The notes beneath the pieces were generated by a model. It did not search any database and was not told the DNA's origin. It was given only the letters and a program-made list of their open reading frames with translations. This document shows positions 12,201 to 25,483 of a stretch of DNA of 64,000 bases, piece by piece. Numbering within the stretch: position 1 is the stretch's first letter; every line of letters starts with the position of its first letter. The stretch is from Styela clava (taxonomy: Eukaryota > Chordata > Ascidiacea > Stolidobranchia > Styelidae), in NCBI RefSeq assembly GCF_964204865.1, contig NC_135252.1, forward strand, positions 1,488,001-1,552,000. The letters are read 5' to 3'. Both the position numbers and the translations under genes were made by a program.

Positions 12201-12739
12201 TAATTGTTTAAAATGAACAGGTTAGCATTAATTTCAAGATTGAGAAGCAGATAGAGTAAGGCCTGCAAAATAAAATTACATACGGTATATGCTCGGGAGC
12301 CTTCTGTATATTATCTATCTATATATCTATATTTTTATGTTGAAATAGTTTCATTTTTTCAGTAAATGTAGTTGAAATAAATCAAGTTTACCAGCTATCC
12401 GTAAATTTATTGTAAGATTTCGTTTATTTTTATTACTGCCAAAATGGCAACTATCAATGGTGATGGTAAGAACAGGCGGAAATATATCTTCATATAGCGG
12501 AGCGTCCATGGCGATTCTGACTGCTGTTGAAACAGCGATTTGGTATGCACGCGTGTATTTATTTGTTAAAATCAGATTTGAGAGCACGTTGTTATTTGAA
12601 GTCATTTTCTAAATTTTAAATTTAATATAGTTTATAATCTGTATCAAACATATTTCAAAGATCTTGACTTAAAGAAGTAATTCTGGATAAATTATTGTCG
12701 GTGTAGTGAATCAAGATTATTCTAAAATTATTGTTCAAA
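9254..12739. other. Intergenic, no gene recognised
   Basis: A+T-rich sequence with only short scattered ORFs lacking recognisable motifs. An 84-codon minus-strand ORF (12605-12351) lies head-to-head with a short plus-strand ORF at 12740; neither resembles a known protein. Confidence 0.5.
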
Positions 12740-12865
12740 ATGGCCGATATTACTGATTACGCGCATCACACAGAATTTAAGACTGTTGAATATTACGGAT
12801 TACTTCAAATTGAACAAAAATGCGTCAAAATTGGACAATTCAGTTTACCTCATTCTCTCACGTAA
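12740..12865 (+). CDS. Possible short ORF or first exon, unknown
   Basis: A 41-codon ORF starting MADITDYAHHTEFKTVEYYG with a good initiation context (AAAATGGCC), followed immediately by a possible donor (ACGTAATTAC at about 12860). It could be a small peptide, a first exon of an unfound gene, or chance. No downstream exon could be joined to it. Confidence 0.2.
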   Translation: MADITDYAHHTEFKTVEYYGLLQIEQKCVKIGQFSLPHSLT

Positions 12866-15800
12866 TTACTGTAGGGCTTTCGCGACTAGAATTACCAGTT
12901 GGAAAACTTGAAATTAAATTTCTTTATAATTATAGTTGCGTTGGAAAATCCGCAAATTGCACTTGGAAAGAAAAACATATAATAACAAATAATTTTCTAG
13001 AAAAGACGTCTTAAGTGCAATACCAATTGTCACGATAATGCCTTTCTGTTGTAACAGCCAGTCACCACAAATCGCGACGGTCAAATTAAGATGAAAAACA
13101 TTTATTAATTATATGATGTTCGCCTATTTTGCCTGTTTCAGGTGATTCATAATTAATAGATAAAACTATAAAATAAAAATAAAACTTTTGTTTCTATCCG
13201 TACATGTGACGTCCTATCTCTAAGAACAGTGCGACTATTTGCCCCAAACGCGAAAATTGTTGGAGCGCTAAGGTAACGTTACCTGTTGGAGGTGCACAAA
13301 GTAGCGATTGTATAATACCAATTTGTCACGTGAAAACTCTGCTTTCCTGCGTGGTTATACACATAGATTTATAGTAAATACGTTAGGTTATACAATAAAC
13401 AATTCGACACGGACAACGAAAATATCAAATAAGTCAATCTTTCCAGCAATAACCTCAAAATTATATCCAGTATTTTGAATGAGTTTATCAAGTTTATGTA
13501 AACATTAGAAAAGGAATACAGTTTATTATAATTCCCACCAGTTTGACTGCTAATTTTTGTTTATTATTCTCGTTAAAAAGTAATTTTCTCGCTCTCGCGA
13601 CAAGGTGAATACTTGTGGTCACCTCACGATCATTACTATTTGTTTAATGGTACGTTATTATAGGAATTAGTTCCTCTAAATGCCGTCATTACGCTGTAGC
13701 ACGGAGTAATCACTGCGGTGTGGAATTCGTCGTTACGTCACTATCGTATTGGGCATGTATCCAATCAGACTGCAATGTTATACAGTCAAGGTACCACTCT
13801 TTTTGGTTTCCTAATGTGGCGACTTTGTCTTTAATTCTAGATTTAATATATTTATGATCTATAAAAGAAAAAAAGATATACAACAATATTCATAAGATTG
13901 GAATGGTCGTTATTATTATTATTATATATTATTATTGTATTATACACAACATGACTATATAAAGCTTTTCTGCACCAAAATATTTCACCAAGAAATATCT
14001 ATCGTAGTTAATAAGTAACCAGAAATTATATATTTTACCACAGAGCGTCGTCCATTTTGTGAGATATATTATTTTACCAGATATTTTTGAAAATTCACTG
14101 ATGACAAAATGTTATTTTGAAAACAATACCAAATATCAAAACCAAATTGTAATATAGATGTTCTAAATAATTAACATACAATATATATTACATATGAATA
14201 ATTAACATTACAATGCAATTAACATACAATATAATATTATATATAAAAAATTCGGTTCGTTTAAATTCATGTATGTAGCTAATTTTTTTGTTATTTTTTA
14301 CTGAGAATATCTTGAAACTTTAGATATTATACTTTTATTTTCTCTAAAAGCAAACAAGTACGTTATAGTACAATATCGTGGCAAAATTTTCAACAACAAT
14401 TATGAAGCATGTTCATATATATCTAATAAGCATTTCCGGTAGGAAAACATTTCCATATAGAACATTTTCTTGTCAAATTTTTATTCGTTATTAAGGAGGA
14501 AGAAAATGATAATTGAAGCGTACCCAGTCGCTTTCGCGTGTGGTCTGAATCTAAACAAATAATACTTAATCATTACAACTGGGAGAATATATTATTGTTT
14601 TATTAATTATAAAAGTAAAAATTAAATAGCGCTTTCAATATTTGAATAGAACGGAAAATGATGAAACGCGACAACAACGCCTCTCTCTGCAGCGTTATTA
14701 ACTAAAGAACAACCAGCACCGGAAAATCGTAAAATCCGAGAGTAATTAACGTTCATTTGAAGCGACAATGAGGGTTGTTCAATATCATAAAACATACATA
14801 CACACGAGTTGTATGCGTTTTAACGAAATATCTTAACTCTAACGTCGCATGTAGAACGGCTACACAGCAACAACGGCATTATTATGAAATACAGACCGGC
14901 TTCGATGATAATTCAATAAGAGGTTATTTGTTTGCCTTAAACTATATTTTTGTATTGTGAAGGATATCTTGCATCAAGTGCTTTACTTCAGATACCTTAT
15001 TAGAAATTAGAGTGTCGACCTTAATATGTTCATTCCAAACTATAACAAAATTTATCACGTTTTTTATCTCCTACTTTATAATTGAAATACTGGAAATATG
15101 AATATCATTCTGTCTCGAAATATGACCGTCGCAAGGAACTGATATTCAAAAAATTAATATTTAATTTAACTATCCACACTATAGTTGGAATACACAGACT
15201 GTAACTTTTTATTACAATTTTGAAGTACATTTTTTAGTGAAGAAGAGCTATTTTATTTTCCGAAAATAACGGTTCAATATTCAATTGTATTAGGTGGAAC
15301 TTGACGATAAAACGTAAACGAACACTCGATTAGTTTTAAGTCAACTTGAGCTGAAAGCCTCCGAATACCTACTTTTAAACCACCACTAAATTGTTGTACT
15401 GAATATTCACATGTATACTTGATTCTATATATAAATTTTAAGAAGATGTTAAAATATTAATTTTCATCTTCATTTCTATAATTTCTCATGTTTGGTTCAG
15501 AAATTTCAATCTTAAACCGAGATATTTCAATTTAACAAAAGCATTCGACTTCCTAACGAAATCCGTCACTCCCTAGTAATAACGATGCTAATACTAACAA
15601 TAAAGACCAATAAATGCCACTGTCTCTCTTATGTTTGAACCCAAAATTTGCAATTAAGCTCTGGCAATTACCTATATTTGCAATATTTAAGCCAACACGA
15701 TTTTCATTAAAATTTAGGAGAATAACTCATTACGACACCGATTTTCAGATTAAATCAGTTTCGATGTAAATTCTCGTTTATTAAATTTTGTTTAATGTTC

Positions 15801-18800
15801 GATCATCCTCGATTAAATTTAAAATGTCAATGAAAATTATTGTATCAACCTAGCATTTCATCGATGATTCGTGCGTGGAAATAGAAATATTGTCTTTTAT
15901 AATCCGGAAGCGATTTCCTACTGTTGAAATTGTTTTATTTACTTTTACGTTGAATGTTTTAAATCATAATATAAACAGATGAAAAAGATTTCTGTAGCTC
16001 AGCTTTATGTTCGCAGCGAAAGAATAAAAAATTCCTGGAGTTTCATTGCGTGTAACGAGTTAATCTCTGCTAGATTCAAGGTGACAATGTGTGGTAATTA
16101 AAGCTGAGCTTATCTCGTTATTGTACATAATTGTTGATCATTTGACTGATGATGATGGCCGTGGTCATTAGAGTTATTCAATCATTGTTTCGCGTTTTTC
16201 TTTCTTTTTTTTTGTATTTATCAATAGAGTAATAAATATATAATATTCTTTCCCTTACCTAATTGTTCACATTACTTTTGGTGTTGGGAGATGCATCGGT
16301 AATATTTTGCAGAGAGATTTTATTTTATGAAATCTAAATAAACGGAGAATCCATTTTTTTAATCGTAGTAACAGGGAGGGGAGTTGCTTCATTATAAACG
16401 AAAAACAGTCGCACACGCAGCGCAGGCATTATTCAAAGCAGGGCGTGAGGTATAAAGAGTCGAGTGTAATTTAGTATTGATCTTTTATCAAATATGTATA
16501 TTGGCTCTTTTTGTTATAAATGTTAAAAATTGTTAGTTTTTCCCTGAGTTTCAAAATTACGGCTTGTTTCGGATTTTTGTGTTAGGTAGCTCATACAACA
16601 TAGTCGGCGAGGATATCAAGTTAAAACATCCCAATGGCTTGTATATTTGCTGTCATTATAATAATTTAAACTATTCAGTGTTAGAATAATTCAATATTGA
16701 CTCGTTTATCTTAAGTTTTTTTGAAATTAATTCACCAATTTTGAACAAGTACTCAAGTATTTATATGGCAAATTGCCAACAAGAAGTTGCTTAGGTCAGG
16801 ATAAACGTTGGTAATCAATTAGAGGTGAAAGAGTAAAAGACTTCAGGAAAAGTTCTGCTTTTTATTTGGTATACCTTTATGGGAAAATCTCTTAAGCATA
16901 AGCTTATGTTGTGCGCCTGTTGGCGGAGATGTATTTTTAACGACCCTGGAATACGGCATATGCGTATCCGACTTCCGAATCAAAATGGCGACATTCGATG
17001 GTAAAACAACTGTGAAAGTGGTTGTTTCCGCAAATCCCTTTGTTGTGCGGTAGCGCTTTGATTTCATTCCAGAGTCTGACGTCTTCAAAGCTAGTAAAGC
17101 GAACCGATAACGATTTGTGATAATGTTCAATTAATTCGAATAGCGGGGCGAAAGAATGGATTTTAGCTGACATTTGCCAGCGCCGCTGTCTTCGCTGAGT
17201 GATGGGGGTAGCGCAACAACCTACCATTAGACGTCAATAACGAAGAGATATGAAATGTGGCGTTCCACTCTCGCTGAAGCTTTAATTCATATTTCTTCAA
17301 TAATTGACACGTTAAAACGGGATTTAAACTGCTACAAATTTATAAAAATGTGTTTAATTGTGTAGCATATAGAAAAAGTTTCAATCTAATCTTCATAAGA
17401 AGTCAATACAACGCGTGTTTTGTATCTATGAATCTGGATCGAAATAATATTTCAAGAAATAGAATGATCGGCAGAATTTACTGCGGTATTATTCGCCCAC
17501 ATTTACTAAAGGTTAAAATACTAAAGTTGTCGTTCCATTTCGCGTTTTCCTTAATTCATAAGGGTATCGGGGAAATGTTATTCGGTTTAATTGTTAGGCA
17601 AATAGTAATTTATTGTTATTATTATTTTCAATGTCGTCATTACAACATGCGAATTTTTGAATGACGCTGAACTAGGCGTAATTAGGGATTAAATTTGATA
17701 TTGTTGGCAAAAAAGTTTCACAGTAACATGTTGGATTTCAATTAAATTTATGTTGTACTTTGGAACAGAATAAAATTTTATTTAGATATTGACTGCGTAC
17801 GATTGTAAGATTGTTATTATTCGCGATTTCCCGAAAATAGAATAACTTGAAATTCAACTCATTCATATTTCCAATTATAGTTTTCCGACTGGAGAATAGT
17901 CACATGCGCTACTAAAACTTTAAAACTCTGTTGTTTTCGACAAAATATAATTTTTTAGCAAATTGGTATTTGAACATAGAAGAAATATTATTAAATTTGA
18001 TGTAGCCATGATTTCAACGCTATTTTGGGATTCATAAAGGAGTGTGTCATGTGATAAATAGGCAATTACAACAGTATTACAACAGGTCTTTATTGATCCT
18101 TTTTAGCATAATGTGAATAATACACCGTGATATTTTTATTATGTTGTTTTGAGTGTTTTCGGAACTTATTGAATATAATGGAATATTATACTCAATAAAA
18201 ATATTTCAACAGTGAGAATTTATATATATTTTTAACCAGGTATATTCATACCTCATATTGTGAAAATAGTTTCATTAGGTGTCGTGTAATGATGAACAAT
18301 TATCATGTGTGTGATAAATTTAGTATGCACACACTCAATAGTGGCAAATACATGAAGTTGACTCCGATGACAGTATTGTGCGGCACTTCATACATTTGTT
18401 AGTGATTTTAAAACCCACAGCTGAACTTGAGCGATCTCGATGTATATACAGAAGTATAATTATTTTGGAGACGCGTGATTATCAGCGAAACAAATGTGTG
18501 AGCAGTGAAAATGAGGGTATACAGGTATTCATATACTAACAAATACATGTAGGAGAATCAAGCACTGGTTAACGCGAAGGCAACTGTGGTGCATTAACTA
18601 ATAGATTGGTAGATTGAAACAAATCGATTAGTCAGTTGGCATGTTCAAACTTAGTAATTGCTTACCTGCAAGAAGCCGCTTTCGCAGAAGAAACTGTGGT
18701 TTGTGTTGTAAACACTACCCCCGATCATTTAAAATAGGAACAAAAATTTGTGAATGTATATTTTAAACGCGATGATCTAATTATAAAAAAAAAACTGCTT

Positions 18801-20730
18801 TTTCCAATTCAACTAAATCCCATGAAAAATATGATGAAATGTTTAATAATAAACTGCGAAGATATATGATTACATCGTTTATGTTAATATTAGGAAGATT
18901 GTAATTCGGCATTTTGATATCACAAAAAATAGGTAACTTTAAATGTTCATTTCTCAAAACGTACGAATCGAAAAAAGTTTTTTACGTCTTCAGTGAAACG
19001 TAATTGATTAAAAATAACTGTTTTAATGTTACCTATTAAAGGTTTTGAATATTTGTTATTTCATCCACAAGGGCGCCAGATTACCATTCCTTTTTTTCTT
19101 TGATAAAATGAGACCAAAATGGATGAATTCTAATTCTCAGCCCCCACACAGCGAAAAAATTTGAAGGACATTTTACAACTGATTGGAATTGGATTGTTAT
19201 ATTACTGATGTTATGTTTACGATAATGCCACCAGGGTTCAAAAGTGCGACCGGTGTAGCTGATTCAACTTAGAATCTACAATAAACTGATATCAACAGAC
19301 TAGAATAAACCATGCACCATGCTTGGAAAACATTGAACAAGCTTTCAGTCACGTTTCTGTAATATAAGATATAAAGAGTAACGTTTTGGTTGTAATATTA
19401 AAATTTTGGGATGGGCTTGGGTCAGCCCCGTCGGGCTATTGTTCCATGTTTGTCGAGCGTAATATGGAAGCCACTGACAACTTTATGAGGGGGACATTAG
19501 GGCGCCACTACATAAATTTCATTAGGCATCGAACGTATTCATTCGTCTCCGACAATGCAATCATGAATTGCACTGTAATAGCCCATAAAACGCGCTATAA
19601 TTTTGGGAATTTGGTTGGAGAAGCAATTTCAAACCCACTGGAACTTTTATATTAAGCCCATGCATGGCCTTCACTTGGTAATGGAGGATTCCATTGAAAA
19701 TTCAAATTCAATTTGACGACTGCCGTCTGATATTATGTAGAAAAATGAACATGAAAATTTCCAATGATTGCTTCTGTCAGCAGTGTAGGAGTATTTTATC
19801 CATTTGACTTGATGATAATATATTTTGTACAACGACTAAAAAAATAATAAACTATAAGTTATCCAAGCTATAATTTCAGATATTACATCTCAAAAAGTGA
19901 ACTTAAAAGTTTGTTCCTAAAATAGTCTTTTGCTGCTATGAAGGTCAATGTAAACAGTTTATTATTTCCGCGGAAAACAAAATAGGAAAAGCGAGGTCAT
20001 TGTACGGTCACTGATAATTGTATTTTAAGACCAATTTTTGGTGTAAGAAGCGCGTCTCTAGCGTAATTGATGTGGAGCCAGAATTTGATTTACCATAAAG
20101 AAGTCGATAACGGACGACCAACGCTTTTGGTTATTTCCCTCTATTCATCTGTGTTCATTAAAATTTATTCTTTACTTTGATTGTAGCGGACAACTCCCTG
20201 TCTATACACGGTTTTTGTCGCGTCATACTAGGCCTAGATAAGACTAGTAAGCTAATATGAATATTTTGCCAACGGAGATATTTTATGATTTCATATTACG
20301 TAAATGGGCTGATAATTTCATAAATGAAATAGGACTCATATAACTGCTACTGTTTGTAGTTATCATTTTATAGCCCAGCACCCAGAAATAATTTCATGAA
20401 GAGATTAGACATATAAAATGCCGAACAAAAGACTATATGACAGATGAGCAAATAGAATCTCGCAAATAGATGTTTGACAAAACAGCATTAATGACATATT
20501 TTATTTCGCGTTTGGCGCCAAGACGCAATTACGAGCTGTCGCATGATGCATGTGATTTTATTTTGCCTTTTAATTTAATTTTTCAATGAGAAATATATAT
20601 ATATATACATATATTTCAATTTCGATCTCCGTTTCCACAGTGATTCCGAAAATACATCGCAAGCATCTGGTTTTATTGCCGTTTTTCATTTTCATCGGAT
20701 TTTGACGACACGGGGCTAATGGTTTTTGAT
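12866..20730. other. Long gene-poor stretch upstream of Evx
   Basis: Nearly 8 kb, A+T-rich, with no ORF resembling a protein family, no transposon ends and no RNA gene that I can recognise. ORFs at 16843-17227 and 17350-17664 are overlapping and unlike any family known to me. For a homeobox gene, such a stretch may hold distal regulatory sequence, but no specific site can be defended from one sequence. Confidence 0.5.
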
Positions 20731-20733
20731 TTG

Positions 20734-20790
20734 CGATATATAAGTCCTGGAATTACCCCGCCATTATTAGTCAGCCGAACAGGTCCGACG
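20734..20790 (+). promoter_or_regulatory. Candidate Evx core promoter
   Basis: A TATA-like GATATATAAG lies at 20735-20744, with TTAGTCAGCC about 30 bp downstream as a possible initiator. It is about 380 bp upstream of the first predicted Evx codon. TATA-like strings are common in this A+T-rich DNA, so this is tentative. Confidence 0.3.
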
Positions 20791-21120
20791 AAGGTTGTGT
20801 TCAACCAAGTCAGATATGAATTTTTTCTCAGCATACTAGTTGAATGATTATGTACCCATTTAGCAAATGGCAGAAGCTAAAGTGTTCAGAGTTCTAACTG
20901 AAAAGTGTTGTAATAAAACTTTGCTGCTTTCAAGAATATTCGAGGGGAAAAACAGAATTTACATAAATGATACTTTCTGCATTTGTAAAAATATCACTAT
21001 AACTTTTGTGGAGAATTTTTTTGAGTAGTATTCATTTTTATATTTTAAATAATTGTTTTTGTTTCAGAAGTAATTTGTTGTAATTAACTGAAAATAATTC
21101 AGAGCTAAAAAATACACGAT

Positions 21121-23945
21121 ATGAGAGACGGTGTTGAGCATAATATCAAATACGAATATAAAACTTTTGGTGAAACATCTTCCGAACGAGAAGAAGAAAA
21201 GAAGTTCATGAAAGAAAAAATTTTAAGGTATGCGCTGTATATATGTAAATTGATACTATCAAGTTCATTTAAAAAAACAAGAAAGATATCATATATGCTG
21301 TTATTTAAGAGTGAGAACAAATAATACTCGTTGCTACTTTACCGCGTCTTTCTCTCTAACCTAAGTAATAATGGATATTATAATATAGGACAATCATGCC
21401 TAAAGCAGGAAAACATCAACAATATTTACCTTATACTGAAAATGACATACCTCGAAGACTGGCATACAGTGGTTTTGTTATCTATTTTGTCAAGTGGAAC
21501 AAATAAAACACGTAAAAATTGGGAATTATCGAATAACATACTCACAAATCTCCGATTCTGAAAATTGAAGTTATCTAGATGTGGTTTACTTTGGTCGTAT
21601 TGAATTACCGTCGCGTAAAAATGTAACTAATTCTTAAAGCAGACTGAATCAACAAAAATCATCAAAACGGACCGAAGAGTATTACAAGTCATCATCACTT
21701 GATCTCAGAATGCAAAGCCCCCGTGCACACCCATCCAAGCATCTTCAGTTACAGTCCATGAAAAATCCTGCTATTCCACATTCGATTGATTCCCTGGTAA
21801 ATCGCAATTCTCCATTACAAAATTGCAAAATGTCTGGCTCCTCTTTACTGACACGAAAAGTCCACGATGAAGATGAAAGGCACGAATACCGCGAAAAAGA
21901 TGCAGAATCCATAATTCCTTACAAGAGAGTTAAAAGGGAAGTCGATGATTATGAAAAAGTGAACGAAAAATTGATGCCTTCCGGCTTGTTTGATTCTTAT
22001 AGCCGATATCACGGAAAGAATGATCTTACATCAACAAATGATAAAATTGTAACCGACCGATCGAATACAGCTTTACAAAAGCATGACGACGTTAAACAAA
22101 TGTTGTCGTCTTCTAATATTTCGGTAAGTAGATAATTGACATAAAATAATAATTGACATAATTTTATTCCGATTTTCCTTATTTTAGTTCTATTACGAGT
22201 TCGGGGACTGTTTATGTTAGCCAAGTGAATATACTCCCTGCGCAGACTCTGTCCATAGGCTTCCGCTCCTTTACACAACTTGATGTAAAGTAGGCGAACA
22301 AAATGAGTTACCTCCATATTGGTACACTTACTTCTGGAGAGCCAAATAATGTAACATAAATTCACAAGGAAACGTTCGAAACTACGATAACATAACATGG
22401 AGGTATGGTATTATTAATTGTGTTAATCGGGTTACAATATTTATTACAGAGTCCAGACCACAGAACACATTGTAATGTTGGACGCACCGAAAGCAGCGAT
22501 AGTGGAGGAAAATATGACATGTCTGACCCCTCCGCAGTTAGGCGCTATAGAACAGCATTCACCAGAGAACAAGTCGCTAGCTTGGAAAAAGAATTCCTGC
22601 GAGAAAATTACGTCTCCAGACCTCGCAGATGCGAACTGGCTCAAGAGTTAGGTCTACCCGAAACAACGATAAAGGTACCATGAAAGAATCGATTTTTCAG
22701 TTTTTTAATTACCTTACAACAGTAATAAAGAGAAATACGATTTCGTTTGAGATTTTTCAGATTCACGATTCCATTCACCACGAATATTATGCGAGAACAG
22801 AATCAGGATTTTGTCCCCCAACATCACATTTTTTGCGTTTTATTATTATTTTATGTAACATTTTTTGAATTTATTCTAAGGTTTGGTTCCAAAATCGTCG
22901 AATGAAGGACAAGCGGCAAAGAATGACGCACTCGTGGCCACTTGCTTTGAACCCTGTATACGCAATGTTAATGTCACAGATGTCTGTTAATGCTCCGAAT
23001 CCTCTGTTTACATTGCCACATTATTATGGTAAGAAATAAATCTTCTGGAAACAAAAATAGTATAGACTTGAAACTAATATAATATATTCATACTATTTAA
23101 GTACATTATAAGCTAGCTTTCCTTTATAAATCAGCCATTTTAAGTTTGAGATACATCGGTAATATGGAATAAATTCCACAAATAATTCACAGATCCTTGT
23201 TGTTTCAGCAGATCACAGATTCCCAGGACCACTCTCCTTTCATCCTGCATTGACTGGTAGCATGGTTCCCCCGGTTGTCTCTTCAACGTCGCCAGAACAT
23301 AGTACATTGTCAAGAACATCTTCATTATCTCCTACTGAGGACACAGCTTACCCGATTCGACCACAGGCATTGCTAGCAAATGGGTATTTATCTCGTAAAG
23401 ATGCGGTTTCCAAATTTCCCGATGGGCAAGGAGTTTCTCCTACTAGTAGATCGAACAAATCGGATACACGTGAAAACATTTGCATGGATGAAGAATTGAA
23501 AATGGTAGAAAGATCTCCATTTAACTCACTGCGAACTGAATTTGACGTGCCCAACAAGCTTTATCAGAGAAGAGCCTCTCTTGTGGACAATGCGCAGTCT
23601 CCTTACTTTTCGATGCTGGCGGCACAAACATTGGGTCACCAAAAGTCGCACGCATACTGTACGCCGCAACTTAGTCCGTCTGCATTTTATCCACGTATTG
23701 GAATGTTCTCTAGTGATGTTCAGGAAACCTATAGACTTGCTTTTGGCCACGGAATTTCTCTTCCTGCGCAGAACGCCGTTCCATACACGAGGGAAATCTG
23801 TCCCGATCTGTCTCGTGCCCCAAGCTCATCGAACACACCGTCACCCGATGACACAACCTCTATGATTACCAATCGCGCAAAGAGCGATTTATCTTACACG
23901 CGCAATGCCCATCATGTAACTACAACTCCTCCGATGAAGACATAA
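21121..23945 (+). CDS. Evx: Even-skipped-type homeobox transcription factor, 5 exons
   Basis: Exons 21121-21227, 21643-22123, 22450-22674, 22881-23028 and 23209-23945 give a 565-residue protein. The homeodomain (about residues 226-285) contains [31 protein letters not shown] and [14 protein letters not shown], diagnostic for the Eve/Evx class. An intron splits it between positions 46 and 47 (K/V), a position I recall for Evx genes. The factor would bind DNA in the nucleus and act in axial or neural patterning, as family members do. The tail after the homeodomain ([15 protein letters not shown], then a Ser/Pro-rich region) is divergent from vertebrate Evx. Exon 1 is inferred: it starts at the first ATG after an in-frame stop at 21106, ends in a phase-2 donor AAGGTATGC, and joins in frame to a NAGNAG acceptor (AAAGCAG) behind a TAACTAAT-like branch site. 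If exon 1 is not used, translation would start at 21710. Confidence 0.92.
22155..22245. repeat. MITE-loop-like sequence in Evx intron 2
   Basis: TTTTCCTTATTTTAGTTCTA, then TTACGAGTTCG and TAGCCAAGTGA, closely match the loop of the fold-back element at 5979-6210. The flanking arms of that element are not present here. The insertion lies between the exon carrying the N-terminal region and the first homeobox exon. Confidence 0.65.
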
Positions 23946-24111
23946 TGTATGTTTGGAAAAAATCTGAAAACCTATTTAACTATAAATATATATTCGATGT
24001 AATTACGTCACATCACTGAAAGGCATGGTGACTATGCACGTCTATGCACTGTATCGAAATGCGCTAATCCTTTTGATGTATTGGTAGACAGTATTTCATA
24101 AAGATGGAAAT

Positions 24112-24117
24112 ATTAAA
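24112..24117 (+). terminator. Possible Evx polyadenylation signal ATTAAA
   Basis: ATTAAA about 167 bases after the Evx stop codon. No closer AATAAA is seen. Weak on its own. Confidence 0.3.
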
Positions 24118-25016
24118 TTGCACTCATTTGAGTAATATTTTTATTTCAAGTGTGGATCTTTTGTAGAAAGCCTTCGCCATCGCTAACGCGGTCCGCAGTG
24201 CTTCAAAGCTTGGCGGGGGTGTTGTTTTCGTCAACTCACACATTTTCGCATTAGTAGGGGGATTTCTACAAACGATCCTTGAGTGTTTTCTGATTTTATC
24301 ATTTTATCTGATTTACGTGTATATCAGTTTTTATTTTTTGACTTGTACCAGTGTATTATCTTCTTCGTCATTCTGTAATTTCCTATTAACTGGATTTTAA
24401 AATGCTCTCTATGTAGTACCATTTGATAAAGCATTCTAAAGCGATCCGATAAAAATGAAATATTGCTCACAAATTTAATCGTTGGTGGGCAATTTAAAAG
24501 TTGAATCTTCGTGGGCTCTGATCTTCGCATGGGCTTGCAGTAACTGAAGCAACATCACTCAGTTAAATTTGATTTACCCATTAGCGTATGCATAATAATG
24601 AGTGAATAAAAACACATTCTGTGACAGAAAACGAGAGATTGGAAAATGCGAGAAAGAGCCAATTGAATGAATAAATAATGATAAATAAATGTGGTTAAAA
24701 CATTTGCTAGGAGAAATTTATCATTGCTGGGTTAAACCGTAAATATGGTTGAACATATTTTGCAACTGTAAATGAATTTATTTTAAATTGTAGAGTAAAG
24801 ATTTGTTACTGAGGAGGTCAAAAAATTGGATCCAGAGAGAAAATTAGATCCAGGAATCTTGCACTAAAGTAGGAGGATTAAAGTAGAAGGCGAGATCTAT
24901 AATATTACCGTAAAATTTTCAAGTGATACAGCGCGACCAATGGATCGGCCGCGTCGAGTAATTAAATAAAAGAAATTAAGAAACCTCACATTTATCCGCT
25001 ACGATTAATTAGTACG
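24118..25016. other. Intergenic, nothing recognised
   Basis: No gene seen. At about 24255-24275 a GGGGGATTTCTACAAACGAT string resembles strings inside the dehydrogenase repeat units (38489, 43311). Confidence 0.4.
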
Positions 25017-25024
25017 CTTTGGGG

Positions 25025-25475
25025 GAGCGATCGGCAACCTGCGACTCCGGAGCCGAATGTGGCTATTTGTTTTCGGAGCTCTAACAGCAGTTTTTTTAAG
25101 CAATGGGGATTCAATGAAAGTCAGGGGCATAAAGTCGGTTATACTCACCAATTACAACAGGTGTGAGTCGAGCGTGGTAAAACTAGGTCGCATCAAGGCG
25201 ATGCAAATCTGTCAAAACAAAAATTTTCTTTTCATTTTTCAAGATCTTTATATTTCGTCGTAAATTGAATTATTGCATCAATCGTAATTTAGTTGGATTC
25301 TTCTTAGTAATAACTAGAATGTTGAAGCATAGGTGGTTTTACAAGTTTTAATAGCCACTGACATTAGAGTAGCCTAGATGTTGCGGCTCCGAGTAGGTCT
25401 GAGTTTAACGATATACCAAATGGCAATATTAGTATACCAAATGGCTCTTTCAAAGCTAAAGGTTGCCGACCCGTG
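25025..25475. mobile_element. Short non-autonomous hAT-like element
   Basis: Left end AGCGATCGGCAACCTGCGAC followed by CCGGAGCC and TGTGGCTATTTG; right end contains ATGGCTCTTTC and GGTTGCCGACCCG, its approximate inverse. These ends resemble a common hAT terminal type. Flanks CTTTGGGG and CTAATGGG agree at only 5 of 8 positions, so the copy is old. Confidence 0.6.
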
Positions 25476-25483
25476 CTAATGGG

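Noticed and set aside
16843-17227. Overlapping minus-strand ORFs of ~95 codons
   Set aside because: Two frames over the same bases, no family similarity and no supporting splice sites.
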